The notes under the pieces are model-generated. The model worked only from the letters and a program-made list of their open reading frames with translations, made no database searches and was not told the origin of the DNA. Of a stretch of 11,686 bases of DNA, positions 1-6,289 are shown one piece after another. The DNA lies in assembly GCA_025922735.1 (NCBI GenBank), contig JAICHI010000024.1, positions 1 through 11,686 on the forward strand, read 5' to 3'. This DNA comes from Nitrososphaeraceae archaeon. GTDB lineage: Archaea > Thermoproteota > Nitrososphaeria > Nitrososphaerales > Nitrososphaeraceae. The position numbers and the translations under genes are program-made. Within the stretch, counting starts at the first letter, position 1; the number at the start of each line of letters is the position of its first letter.

Positions 1-425
1 TAGCCTGGTATGTTCACCTTGCGGTTGCCTATAGAAACATGGCCATGGCTCACTACCTGCCTTGCTTGGTAGGGTGAACTGGTGCCAGTCTTTCTCATGA
101 CTATTGTCTGAAGACGCCGCTCTAGTAGGTCTTCGATTTTTAGGTTCAGTATGTCATCAAGTGTCGCGTCCTCTCTTGCGAGACCCAGCCTGTTCAAAAA
201 GTTCAGCAGTCTCCTTTCCTTTTCTGCCCTCAGTTCGGCAGAAAGTGCCAAAAGAGCTCGGGCTTGGTTCCTGATCCTTGCGACCTCCGTCTCGGCCCTC
301 CAAAGCTCGCGCTTGTTCCTAAGGCCATAAGAGCCCATGATATAAAGCTCGGCGTTCAGCTGGTCTGTGGTCCAGATCATCCTGGGCCTGTGGAAGGTTT
401 TCTTTGCCTTACGAGGATCTCCCAT
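1..425 (-). CDS. rps4: 30S ribosomal protein uS4 (S4), partial at the 3' end
   Basis: Small-subunit ribosomal protein S4, a primary 16S rRNA binder in 30S assembly. Reading leftward from an ATG at 425, the frame stays open to the window edge and gives 141 residues without the C-terminus. The N-terminus begins MGDPRKAKKTFHRP and continues with the basic archaeal S4 N-terminal domain (WRAETEVARIRNQAR, residues 42-56). The S4 RNA-binding domain begins near residue 100 (DLLERRLQTIV) and runs into SHGHVSIGNRKVNIPG at the edge. The gene lies 13 bp downstream of the rps13 stop, so the two are surely co-transcribed. This rps13-rps4 order is the usual archaeal one, often followed by rps11 and rpoD outside the window. 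A GGTG stretch about 6 nt before the ATG may serve as a weak ribosome-binding site. Identification is secure; only the end is unknown. Confidence 0.95.
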   Translation of the reverse strand, partial: MGDPRKAKKTFHRPRMIWTTDQLNAELYIMGSYGLRNKRELWRAETEVARIRNQARALLALSAELRAEKERRLLNFLNRLGLAREDATLDDILNLKIEDLLERRLQTIVMRKTGTSSPYQARQVVSHGHVSIGNRKVNIPG

Positions 426-438
426 TTAGCACCACTGT

Positions 439-1008
439 CTATTTCTTGGCTGGCTCCTTTGATGGTGGGGCCGGACTGGTTGTGCCGCCGCCGCCACTCG
501 CAGGAGCAGCAGCAGTAGCTGCAACTGCTGCTGGTGCCGCTGGCGGTGCTCCAGGCATCGCCTTGACTTTCTTGACTCCCACTGCTCCACCCCTTCTGCC
601 AGTGGTTCTAGTACACTGGCCCCTTACTCTTAGTCCAAACATGTGCCTATATCCACGCCAACTCATTACGAGCTTTTCGCGCTCAATATCATTTGAAACA
701 GCAAAACCAAGATCTGAAGTTATCAAGTGATTGTTCGAGCCGTCATCCATGTTCTTCCTCCGATTGAGGTACCATTGTGGGATCCCTACCCTAGCAGGGT
801 TAGAGATCGCCTGCTCGATCTCGCGGATATCGTTTTCAGTCAAAAAACCAACACGCATGTTGGGGTTAATGTTGAGCGACTGAATTAACACTTGAGCAAA
901 ATTATAGCCTACACCTTTAATTTCACTAAGAGCAACTATCAATTTCTTGCCGCCTTCAATGTCCTTTCCGGCGATTCTGAGGATATGTTTATACTCGGAT
1001 ACAGACAA
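439..1008 (-). CDS. rps13: 30S ribosomal protein uS13 (S13) with an Ala/Pro-rich C-terminal tail
   Basis: Small-subunit head protein S13, which contacts the tRNA and the central protuberance. Body residues 1-149 match archaeal S13: YKHILRIAGKDIEG near the start, the helix-two-turns-helix segment ALSEIKGVGYNFAQ, YLNRRKNMDDG, and the basic end SWRGYRHMFGLRVRGQ...TTGRRGG. About 39 further residues follow (151-189), almost all Ala, Pro, Gly, Ser and Thr and ending KEPAKK; archaeal S13 normally stops near the RRGG segment. There is no ATG start. The frame could open at TTG 1026 or TTG 1008. I prefer 1008 (MSVSEYKH...) because it gives a family-like N-terminus and because a TATA-like box at 1033-1042 would place transcription start at about 1012, leaving TTG 1026 outside the transcript. 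First gene of the operon, with rps4 following after 13 bp. Confidence 0.93.
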   Translation of the reverse strand: MSVSEYKHILRIAGKDIEGGKKLIVALSEIKGVGYNFAQVLIQSLNINPNMRVGFLTENDIREIEQAISNPARVGIPQWYLNRRKNMDDGSNNHLITSDLGFAVSNDIEREKLVMSWRGYRHMFGLRVRGQCTRTTGRRGGAVGVKKVKAMPGAPPAAPAAVAATAAAPASGGGGTTSPAPPSKEPAKK

Positions 1009-1032
1009 GCCAAAATCACAAAACAATATTCA

Positions 1033-1042
1033 GCAATAAAAA
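1033..1042 (-). promoter_or_regulatory. TATA-like box for rps13-rps4
   Basis: Read on the minus strand the segment is tttttattgc. Its centre is about 30 nt before the TTG at 1008, as expected for an archaeal TATA box driving a nearly leaderless mRNA. This is judged by eye only. Confidence 0.4.
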
Positions 1043-1368
1043 CCATGCTGGATGCAACAGGCCAAAAAAAACTTTGTAATATTTACTATGTTGCCATTTG
1101 CATGCGCCCTTAGATCTTCAATATTGAATTCCCAAGCTTTTTTTTGGTCAAGATTTTGGATTATTGGCGTGCTTTGATTCCTGCAAAGCATTATAGACTG
1201 ATTATGGGGGCGGCCCCTGGCGGCTAAACAATTTTGATGAGAGGAAGCAGTCTGACGTTCAAAAATTGCCGGCTGACAAGCCGTCTAAATGGTATAAGAG
1301 CAAGCATAGAGGAGAATCAAAAATACTAGAACTGGCCATCAAAAAACCCCGAATTGTGTTCTGACAAT
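1043..1368. other. Divergent intergenic region between rps13 and the MoxR gene
   Basis: No convincing protein gene lies here. It holds an A8 run at 1064-1071 (a T8 stop signal for any minus-strand transcript entering from the right) and a T8 run at 1138-1145 (the same for the plus strand). A GC-rich segment starts near 1207. Other elements are TATA-like TTATAG at 1191-1196 and TATAAG at 1293-1298, and a possible C/D-box-like RNA at 1219-1285. Two opposed T-runs bracketing an otherwise empty region are more than two promoters require, so a small RNA is possible. I found no tRNA, 5S rRNA or RNase P core. Confidence 0.5.
1219..1285 (+). ncRNA. Possible C/D-box-like small RNA (weak)
   Basis: A TTATAG at 1191-1196 would place transcription start at about 1220, exactly where CGGCT (1221-1225) begins. 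TTGATGA (1234-1240) resembles a C box. CTGA at 1252-1255 and CTGA at 1273-1276 resemble D' and D boxes, with an 11-nt interval between the C-like and D'-like boxes, which suits a guide. AGCCG at 1279-1283 can pair with CGGCT at 1221-1225 as a closing stem, or with a second CGGCT at 1270-1274 as a local hairpin. Against this, no C' box is visible, the closing stem lies about 9 nt from the C box, and the first base of the C box is T rather than A or G. Only a candidate. Confidence 0.15.
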
Positions 1369-1376
1369 CTTTAAAT
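1369..1376 (+). promoter_or_regulatory. TATA-like box for the MoxR-VWA operon
   Basis: ctttaaat lies about 20 nt before ATG 1393 and 35 nt before the in-frame ATG 1408. A usual 25-nt TATA-to-start distance puts transcription start at about 1398, just past the first ATG. Either translation starts at 1408, or another box (for example TATAAG at 1293-1298) drives a leadered transcript. Confidence 0.4.
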
Positions 1377-1392
1377 TTGCGACGACTAAGAA

Positions 1393-3066
1393 ATGTCCAT
1401 CTTCGATATGAGCTATTCCAGAGTACAGGAAACAGTTCACCGCTCTTACACTTCTAAACCAAAGTATAGTGAAATAATGTCAGGCGTCCCCGAGGATTAC
1501 GAGCAAATTAGGACGCTCGGAGATTTGCTCAATATATGCTACAAACATGTCAATGTTCAAGAGCAGATGCGAAGCAACTTGATTGCCAAGCTGAAAAAAG
1601 GGGAACACCCATTCCCAGGTATCATCGGCTACAACGACGATGTTGTTCCTGCCATCAATAGAGCAATCCTGTCGGGCCACGATATGCTGCTTGTTGGCCA
1701 GATAGGGCAAGCTAAGACCAAGATTGCAGAGGCGATAGCGCAGAATCTCCTATCGCCAATTCCTATAGTAAGGGGTACAATAACAAGCGATATCCCTATA
1801 TTAATTCCAGAAGATGAATTGGTCGCGCTCTTGACCGATACTGAAATCTCGAGAACAAAGCCGGAATTCGTGGTTTCGCCGGAATGCGAGGATATCATTC
1901 AAGCGAACAAGCTTGAGACCAAGATCGACTGGGTAAGCGGCGCAGACAGGTACAAGTACATACTGTCAACTCCAGACATTTCAGTCAAGGATCTGGTTGG
2001 ACAGATAGACGCAATCAAGATAGCCAAAAAGGGGGTCGAGCTTTACAATATCGAGTCATATTCTGCAGGTCAGCTATTGCAGGCAAGGCATGGCATATTG
2101 TGCATTGACGAATTGCCGGTACTCGATCCACGCAAGCAGGTGTCTCTGCTCAGTGTTCTTCAAGAGGGTAAGTTTACTACAGGGGCCTATCCGATCGTAT
2201 TCAAACCTGATGTCAGAATAATTGCAACTGCAAACCCCATCGACTATACGCACTCAGGTAAGATAATCGAACCGTTATTTGACAGGTTGAGAAGCCATAT
2301 CGACACCCACTATCCCAAGACTGTAGAAGACGAGATGCTGATCATTACTCAGGAAGCAAAGATTGCAGATGCCAAGAATGTTATGTTGCCTGTATTCATG
2401 ATAAAAACGATAGCTAAGATAACACAGATGACTCGTGTGCACCACGACGTGAACCATGATAAGGGAGTCAGCGTTAGGATGTCAGTTCATTCGATGGAGA
2501 TGGTGGTAGGAGAAGCTGAACGTACACGCTCCATTATATATGGCATTAAAGCGGTCCCGCGCTTTTGTGACATCCATTGCATCCATCAGTCATCCAAATT
2601 TGAGCTTGCAGAAATGGAAGATACTCGCCAGAATAGAAAGAATGTGCTTGATTCTATAATAGAAAGTGCGCTGAAGGAAGTGTCACTTGAATACATCCAA
2701 AGGCTAGCCCCAGAACAGTTGACAAAAGTCAAGAACGATTTTGCAAAGAACAAGACATTTCAGGTTTCGCAAACAATAGTTGGCGGCAGCGGCAAGAGAG
2801 TCGACTCCGACTATGAGTCACAGCTCTCTAAGTTCCCTGCACTCAAGCAGGCGGTGAATGAAACAATTGCTAGAGTAGAACAAGAGCAAAAACAGCTGAT
2901 CGAGCAAGCGCTGCAGCTTGGAATAAAGACAGACAACATCTCCCTGAGCCAGGATCTCAACGGGGAGTTTACGGCATCTGTGACCGAGGTGATACTTGAA
3001 GGCCTGCGGCACACCCAGCCTCCACTCTTGGACAAAAAGGATACCAACTTCTATGACCTCGCATAA
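1393..3066 (+). CDS. AAA+ ATPase of the MoxR / Mg-chelatase subunit I (ChlI)-like family
   Basis: A 557-residue ATPase, probably a ring-forming remodelling motor working with the VWA protein encoded next. Visible motifs: Walker A GQIGQAKT (102-109), with Ala where the consensus has the Gly before Lys; Walker B ILCIDE (235-240); sensor 1 ATAN (278-281); an Arg-finger segment PLFDRLRSHI (294-303); and a likely sensor 2 Arg at 362 (VSVRMS). The ChlI-like subclass carries long insertions between Walker A and B, as here. After about residue 400 comes a charged helical region (RVEQEQKQLIEQALQL, 494-509) with no motif I know. The 3' end overlaps the VWA start by 14 bp, indicating translational coupling. 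The family includes Mg- and Co-chelatase motors, MoxR chaperones and uncharacterised pairs. No large chelatase subunit (CobN/ChlH) is in the window, so the target is unknown. The start could be ATG 1408 instead. Confidence 0.9.
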   Translation: MSIFDMSYSRVQETVHRSYTSKPKYSEIMSGVPEDYEQIRTLGDLLNICYKHVNVQEQMRSNLIAKLKKGEHPFPGIIGYNDDVVPAINRAILSGHDMLLVGQIGQAKTKIAEAIAQNLLSPIPIVRGTITSDIPILIPEDELVALLTDTEISRTKPEFVVSPECEDIIQANKLETKIDWVSGADRYKYILSTPDISVKDLVGQIDAIKIAKKGVELYNIESYSAGQLLQARHGILCIDELPVLDPRKQVSLLSVLQEGKFTTGAYPIVFKPDVRIIATANPIDYTHSGKIIEPLFDRLRSHIDTHYPKTVEDEMLIITQEAKIADAKNVMLPVFMIKTIAKITQMTRVHHDVNHDKGVSVRMSVHSMEMVVGEAERTRSIIYGIKAVPRFCDIHCIHQSSKFELAEMEDTRQNRKNVLDSIIESALKEVSLEYIQRLAPEQLTKVKNDFAKNKTFQVSQTIVGGSGKRVDSDYESQLSKFPALKQAVNETIARVEQEQKQLIEQALQLGIKTDNISLSQDLNGEFTASVTEVILEGLRHTQPPLLDKKDTNFYDLA

Positions 3067-4450
3067 TAGTGGTGCCCTCGGCAGTAAGAAATTCATATAC
3101 TTTCCACTTAATAAAGAGGGTCAGGAGCAAAGGCAGGAAAGCCAAGGTGAGCGTGAGCTCACTCGCACTATGCTAGACAAACTGCTCAAGGCAATAGGAA
3201 GAGAGGCACTGAAGGAAAAGACGCCTAGTTTGCAGGAGCTTGAGCAGACCCTTCAAGGTGTGATGTCATCGCTTTCAAAGCAACAGGAAAGCAGCCAACA
3301 ACAGCAGAGGTCGGGATCGTTGGCCGATTCAAGGGACGAAAGCAGAGACGAGTCTGGCACGCCCTTTGTTGCGTACCTGATGCAAAAGGGCTATCTAAAG
3401 GATTCTCCAAAGTGGCTTAGCGCTAAGGGCTTTACTGCAATAGGTGGCAAGATACTTAGTGATGTAATGAAGGCCCTCAAGGCCGGCGAATACGGCACGC
3501 ACGAATCACAGATCCGCGGATCGGGGTCACTTGTGCTGGATACTACTAAAAAGTATGAGCCGGGTGATGATATTAGGTTGCTTAATGTTCCAAAGTCGCT
3601 GCTGAACACAATCCAGCGTACAGTAAAGGATGGTGGCAATCTAAAGCTGCCGCTCCAAATTGATGCGGATGACTTCGAAGAATACGAAACAATGCAGGAT
3701 GTCCGTGTTGCAGTAGTATACTGTATCGACCTTAGCTCCACTATGCGGTATTCATCAATGTATGGAGACATGAGCAGAATTGAGGCCGCGAAGCGTGCAC
3801 TCTGGAGCCTCTATTTGCTGAATCGTAATTTCTTTCCCTCAGACTCCGTCTATATTGTCGGGTTTGGCGCACTTGCATCCAAGGTGGCACCACATGACAT
3901 ACCTTATCTAAAGACCTTTGAGCCCGGCTCTGACTTTTTGCACTACACTAATTACCAGGCTGCGTTCAGGCTGGCAAACAAGATATTGCAAAAGGATGGC
4001 GCCATTAACAAGCGCCTAGTACTTGTGACGGATGGTCACCCCAGTGCGTGCTTTATAGATGACAAAAGCGAGCAGGACAAAATAATGTCGCAGAGACCCT
4101 ATTCCCACTTCTACACACCAGACCGTGAGACCCTTGACGGTATCAAGCAAGATCATAGTATGAACCTTGACATTGCATCAGGTGAGCTCGTGTACCTTTG
4201 CTACCGCTACAGACAAGTCGACCAGTATATTGGCGAACGTACCATTGTCGAGGCAAGAAAAGTCCACTCAAAAAATATTGAAATTGATACTATAATGATC
4301 AGCGAAGAGGATTCTTTGCTTGGATATGTAAATGAAATGGAAAAGTACGTCAAGGGGCGATCATACTACATCAATCCCGCGGACATTGACAAAGTACTGT
4401 TGACAGACTACCTTAACAACAAGAGACAAAAAACCATAAGGGCGCATTAG
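3053..4450 (+). CDS. VWA (MIDAS) domain protein, ChlD-like partner of the MoxR ATPase
   Basis: A 465-residue protein starting at ATG 3053, inside the last codons of the ATPase gene; the frame is open further upstream to 2996, but that would need an implausible 70-bp overlap. Residues 1-75 are charged and helical. Residues 77-101 are a Gln/Ser/Arg/Asp-rich, probably disordered linker. Then comes a conserved segment (FVAYLMQKGYLKDSPKWLS, 105-123) and a VWA domain from about 216. The metal-binding (MIDAS) motif reads D226-L-S-S-T230, a DxSxT version of the usual DxSxS. The second MIDAS Thr is probably T299 (HYTNYQ) and the third element is TDG at 326-328 (LVLVTDGHPS). No signal peptide or membrane segment is seen, so it is cytoplasmic. 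In related systems the VWA subunit docks on the AAA+ ring and brings the client. Five in-frame stop codons end the gene. Confidence 0.88.
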   Translation: MTSHNSGALGSKKFIYFPLNKEGQEQRQESQGERELTRTMLDKLLKAIGREALKEKTPSLQELEQTLQGVMSSLSKQQESSQQQQRSGSLADSRDESRDESGTPFVAYLMQKGYLKDSPKWLSAKGFTAIGGKILSDVMKALKAGEYGTHESQIRGSGSLVLDTTKKYEPGDDIRLLNVPKSLLNTIQRTVKDGGNLKLPLQIDADDFEEYETMQDVRVAVVYCIDLSSTMRYSSMYGDMSRIEAAKRALWSLYLLNRNFFPSDSVYIVGFGALASKVAPHDIPYLKTFEPGSDFLHYTNYQAAFRLANKILQKDGAINKRLVLVTDGHPSACFIDDKSEQDKIMSQRPYSHFYTPDRETLDGIKQDHSMNLDIASGELVYLCYRYRQVDQYIGERTIVEARKVHSKNIEIDTIMISEEDSLLGYVNEMEKYVKGRSYYINPADIDKVLLTDYLNNKRQKTIRAH

Positions 4451-4493
4451 TAGTAGTAATAGAAGAGAAGAGCAGAAAAAAATATGTGGAGAA

Positions 4494-4503
4494 GCTTAAT
4501 ATA
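4494..4503 (+). promoter_or_regulatory. TATA-like box for the HAD phosphatase gene
   Basis: cttaatatac is centred about 38 nt before ATG 4537, predicting transcription start at about 4525 and a leader of roughly 12 nt. It suggests that this gene is transcribed separately from the MoxR-VWA pair. Confidence 0.4.
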
Positions 4504-4536
4504 CTGACGGGAATTTGTTTTGGATAAGCAAATACT

Positions 4537-5166
4537 ATGCTGATTATCTTTGATGTGGAGGGTGTTCTGCTTAACGCTGAGTACCTTCCAGTTTTAGCTC
4601 AGGTCATGGGTCCCAGAAAAGAGAAAGAGATCTGGGACATCACCAACGCCGGCATTAGAGGCGAGATCAACTGGGAAGAGGGGCTCAGGCGCCGAGTACG
4701 AGCACTGCGGGGGATTAGCTACGAAGACGCCAAGAAGATAGGCGAAAGCCTGCCAATAATGCCAGGCGCAAAAGAGCTTTGCTCTGCGCTCAAGAAGGCG
4801 GATTGGAAAATTATTGCAGTATCCGGAGGCTTTACAATAATCACAGACAGGCTGAAAGAGGAGCTTTGCATTGATAGGATATTCTCTAACGAATTAGTAT
4901 TCAAGGATGGCAAACTGGAGGATGTGATAATGAATGTCACATCAGACAAGGCAGCTGCAATCAGGCCCACGATAAGACAATGGGATATCCGGAAGGAGGA
5001 TACTGTAGTAGTGGTAGACGGTGCCAATGACTTGAAGCTATTTGCTCTGGCCGGGTATACGGTAGGGTTCTGCCCTGTAGACATGGTGAGAGAAAAGGCC
5101 GATGTTTCCATTGACAAGCGCGACCTGAGCCTACTCTTGAACTTGTTAAAAAAAAAATTTTGGTGA
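4537..5166 (+). CDS. HAD-superfamily phosphatase, phosphoserine phosphatase (SerB)-like
   Basis: A 209-residue soluble HAD hydrolase, most likely removing phosphate from L-phosphoserine in the last step of serine synthesis. Motif I is FDVEGVL (residues 5-11): nucleophile D6, and E8 where most HAD phosphatases have Asp. A DLEGVL version is known, from memory, in Pseudomonas ThrH, a phosphoserine:homoserine phosphotransferase. Motif II is VSGGF (S96), typical of phosphoserine phosphatases. Motif III Lys is probably K138 (SDKAAA). Motif IV is VVDGANDLKLFALAG (159-173), the GDGANDL-type loop of SerB with its Gly replaced by Val. A helical cap lies at about 15-75. The last codons contain a run of ten A (5148-5157) encoding Lys-Lys-Lys. 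Substrate could also be another phosphomonoester. The nearby cysteine synthase may draw on the same phosphoserine pool. Confidence 0.82.
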   Translation: MLIIFDVEGVLLNAEYLPVLAQVMGPRKEKEIWDITNAGIRGEINWEEGLRRRVRALRGISYEDAKKIGESLPIMPGAKELCSALKKADWKIIAVSGGFTIITDRLKEELCIDRIFSNELVFKDGKLEDVIMNVTSDKAAAIRPTIRQWDIRKEDTVVVVDGANDLKLFALAGYTVGFCPVDMVREKADVSIDKRDLSLLLNLLKKKFW

Positions 5167-5213
5167 GGCCGTATTGATAAATGCAGCAAGCAAGAAGCAT
5201 TAGTAACCAACTG

Positions 5214-5222
5214 ATTTTTTAA
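5214..5222 (+). promoter_or_regulatory. TATA-like box for cofE, also a T-rich stop signal for the upstream gene
   Basis: The segment attttttaa is centred about 28 nt before the TTG at 5246, predicting a transcript starting at or next to that TTG. Archaeal RNA polymerase terminates at T-runs, so the six Ts at 5215-5220 may also end the HAD transcript. Confidence 0.4.
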
Positions 5223-5245
5223 CACCTTTCTTTCAATCACTGCAG

Positions 5246-5992
5246 TTGATACAGATTACCTCCATTCGAATTTCAGATAACATTAGGTTGTATAACGATC
5301 TTAGCGCAATGATCCTTGAAGCTATCGGTCATAGCCAAATTGAAATCCAGGATGGTGATATTCTTGTTGTCACGCACAAGATCGTATCAAAAGCAGAAGG
5401 GCGTATTGTAGACCTAGCCAGTATTAAGCCTTCGACAAAGGCGATTAGCATGGCAAAGGAGCATGATAAAGATCCACGCGTAATGGAGCTGATATTAATG
5501 GAATCAACACAAATTTTGCGTGCAAAAAATGGCATAATCATATCAGAAACAAAGCATGGCTTTGTATGTGCTAATGCTGGCGTAGACCAAAGCAATGTGG
5601 AAGGTGATACGGCGGTACTATTGCCCGTTGCCCCTGACGAGTCTGCAGGCAGGATCCAGGAGGCTGTAAAGAAAAAGATCGGTAAGGAAATAGCAGTAAT
5701 AATAACCGATACCTTTGGCCGGAGCTTTAGAAATGGCCAAACAAATGTTGCAATAGGTGTAGCTGGAATAAACCCGATCAAGAGTTACATAGGAACATAT
5801 GATATGTATGGCAGAAAATTGAGAGTAACTGAGATTGCGGTGGCAGACGAGATAGCCTCTGCCGCCGAGCTTGTAATGGGTAAGGCTGAAGGCACGCCAG
5901 TAGCCATAGTTCGAGGTTATATCTTTGAAAAAGTATCAAAAACATCAGTCAAGTCGCTACTGAGAGCAAAGGAGCGAGACCTTTTCAGGTAG
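5246..5992 (+). CDS. cofE: Coenzyme F420-0:L-glutamate ligase
   Basis: Adds glutamate, GTP-dependently, to F420-0 to form F420-1 and F420-2, the last steps of deazaflavin cofactor synthesis. The 248 residues match the archaeal single-domain enzyme in length and motifs: DGDILVVTHKIVSKAEGR (36-53), CANAGVDQSNV (108-118), ITDTFGRSFRNG (153-164, nucleotide/metal site), YGRKL (188-192) and VADEIA (199-204). Start: the frame has no ATG near its beginning; TTG 5246 gives an N-terminus like that of known CofE proteins, and a stop lies about 30 nt upstream in frame. The TATA-like box spacing suggests a leaderless mRNA beginning at this TTG. Thaumarchaeota are known to make F420. No other F420 gene (cofC, cofD, cofG/H) is in the window, so the gene stands alone here. 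Confidence 0.93.
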   Translation: MIQITSIRISDNIRLYNDLSAMILEAIGHSQIEIQDGDILVVTHKIVSKAEGRIVDLASIKPSTKAISMAKEHDKDPRVMELILMESTQILRAKNGIIISETKHGFVCANAGVDQSNVEGDTAVLLPVAPDESAGRIQEAVKKKIGKEIAVIITDTFGRSFRNGQTNVAIGVAGINPIKSYIGTYDMYGRKLRVTEIAVADEIASAAELVMGKAEGTPVAIVRGYIFEKVSKTSVKSLLRAKERDLFR

Positions 5993-6006
5993 GTAGCAAC
6001 TGTAAC

Positions 6007-6015
6007 ATTTAATAT
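6007..6015 (+). promoter_or_regulatory. TATA-like box for the tusA-cysteine synthase operon
   Basis: attttaata-like sequence (read acatttaatatta around 6005-6017) is centred about 37 nt before ATG 6048, predicting a leader of roughly 10 nt. A second AT-rich stretch (ctataattt, 6023-6031) is too close to the start codon for a standard promoter. Confidence 0.35.
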
Positions 6016-6047
6016 TATGATACTATAATTTTACCTGATTCACTACT

Positions 6048-6284
6048 ATGAATGCTTCACCTACCAAGTCAATTGACGTAAGGGGACTTTACTGTCCTGA
6101 GCCTGTCTTCCGCACTAAGATGGAGGTCGAGCGCCTCAAGATAGGTGATATACTCAAGGTAGTTGCAGATGACCCTGAGTCTGAAGAGGACATTTCAAGG
6201 TGGGTCAATCGCAACGGACATCAGCTGATATCGTTAAACAAGAACGATAAAGATCTTGAATTCGTGATAAAGAAGGCGAAATAG
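6048..6284 (+). CDS. TusA/SirA-like sulfur carrier protein
   Basis: A 78-residue protein of the TusA (SirA, YeeD) family: small cytoplasmic carriers that hold persulfide sulfur on one Cys and pass it to acceptors. The signature DVRGLYCPEPVFRTK begins at residue 10; C16 in the CPxP motif is the predicted sulfur-carrying residue. The rest follows the family beta-alpha-beta layout, with KIGDILKVVADDPESEEDI matching the second strand and helix and no second Cys. The stop codon is 5 bp before the start of the cysteine synthase, so the two are co-transcribed and probably coupled. The context suggests sulfur delivery linked to cysteine formation, but TusA-like proteins also feed tRNA thiolation and molybdopterin synthesis. 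Family assignment is firm; the partner is inferred. Confidence 0.9.
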   Translation: MNASPTKSIDVRGLYCPEPVFRTKMEVERLKIGDILKVVADDPESEEDISRWVNRNGHQLISLNKNDKDLEFVIKKAK

Positions 6285-6289
6285 AAAAA

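Noticed and set aside
1231..1290. GAGGAAGCAGTC resembling the conserved GAGGAAAGTCC segment of RNase P RNA.
   Set aside because: The match is partial, the other conserved RNase P regions are missing, and the space available is too short.
2996..3052. An N-terminal extension of the VWA protein from ATG 2996.
   Set aside because: It would overlap the ATPase gene by about 70 bp with unfamiliar residues; ATG 3053 gives a typical coupled overlap.
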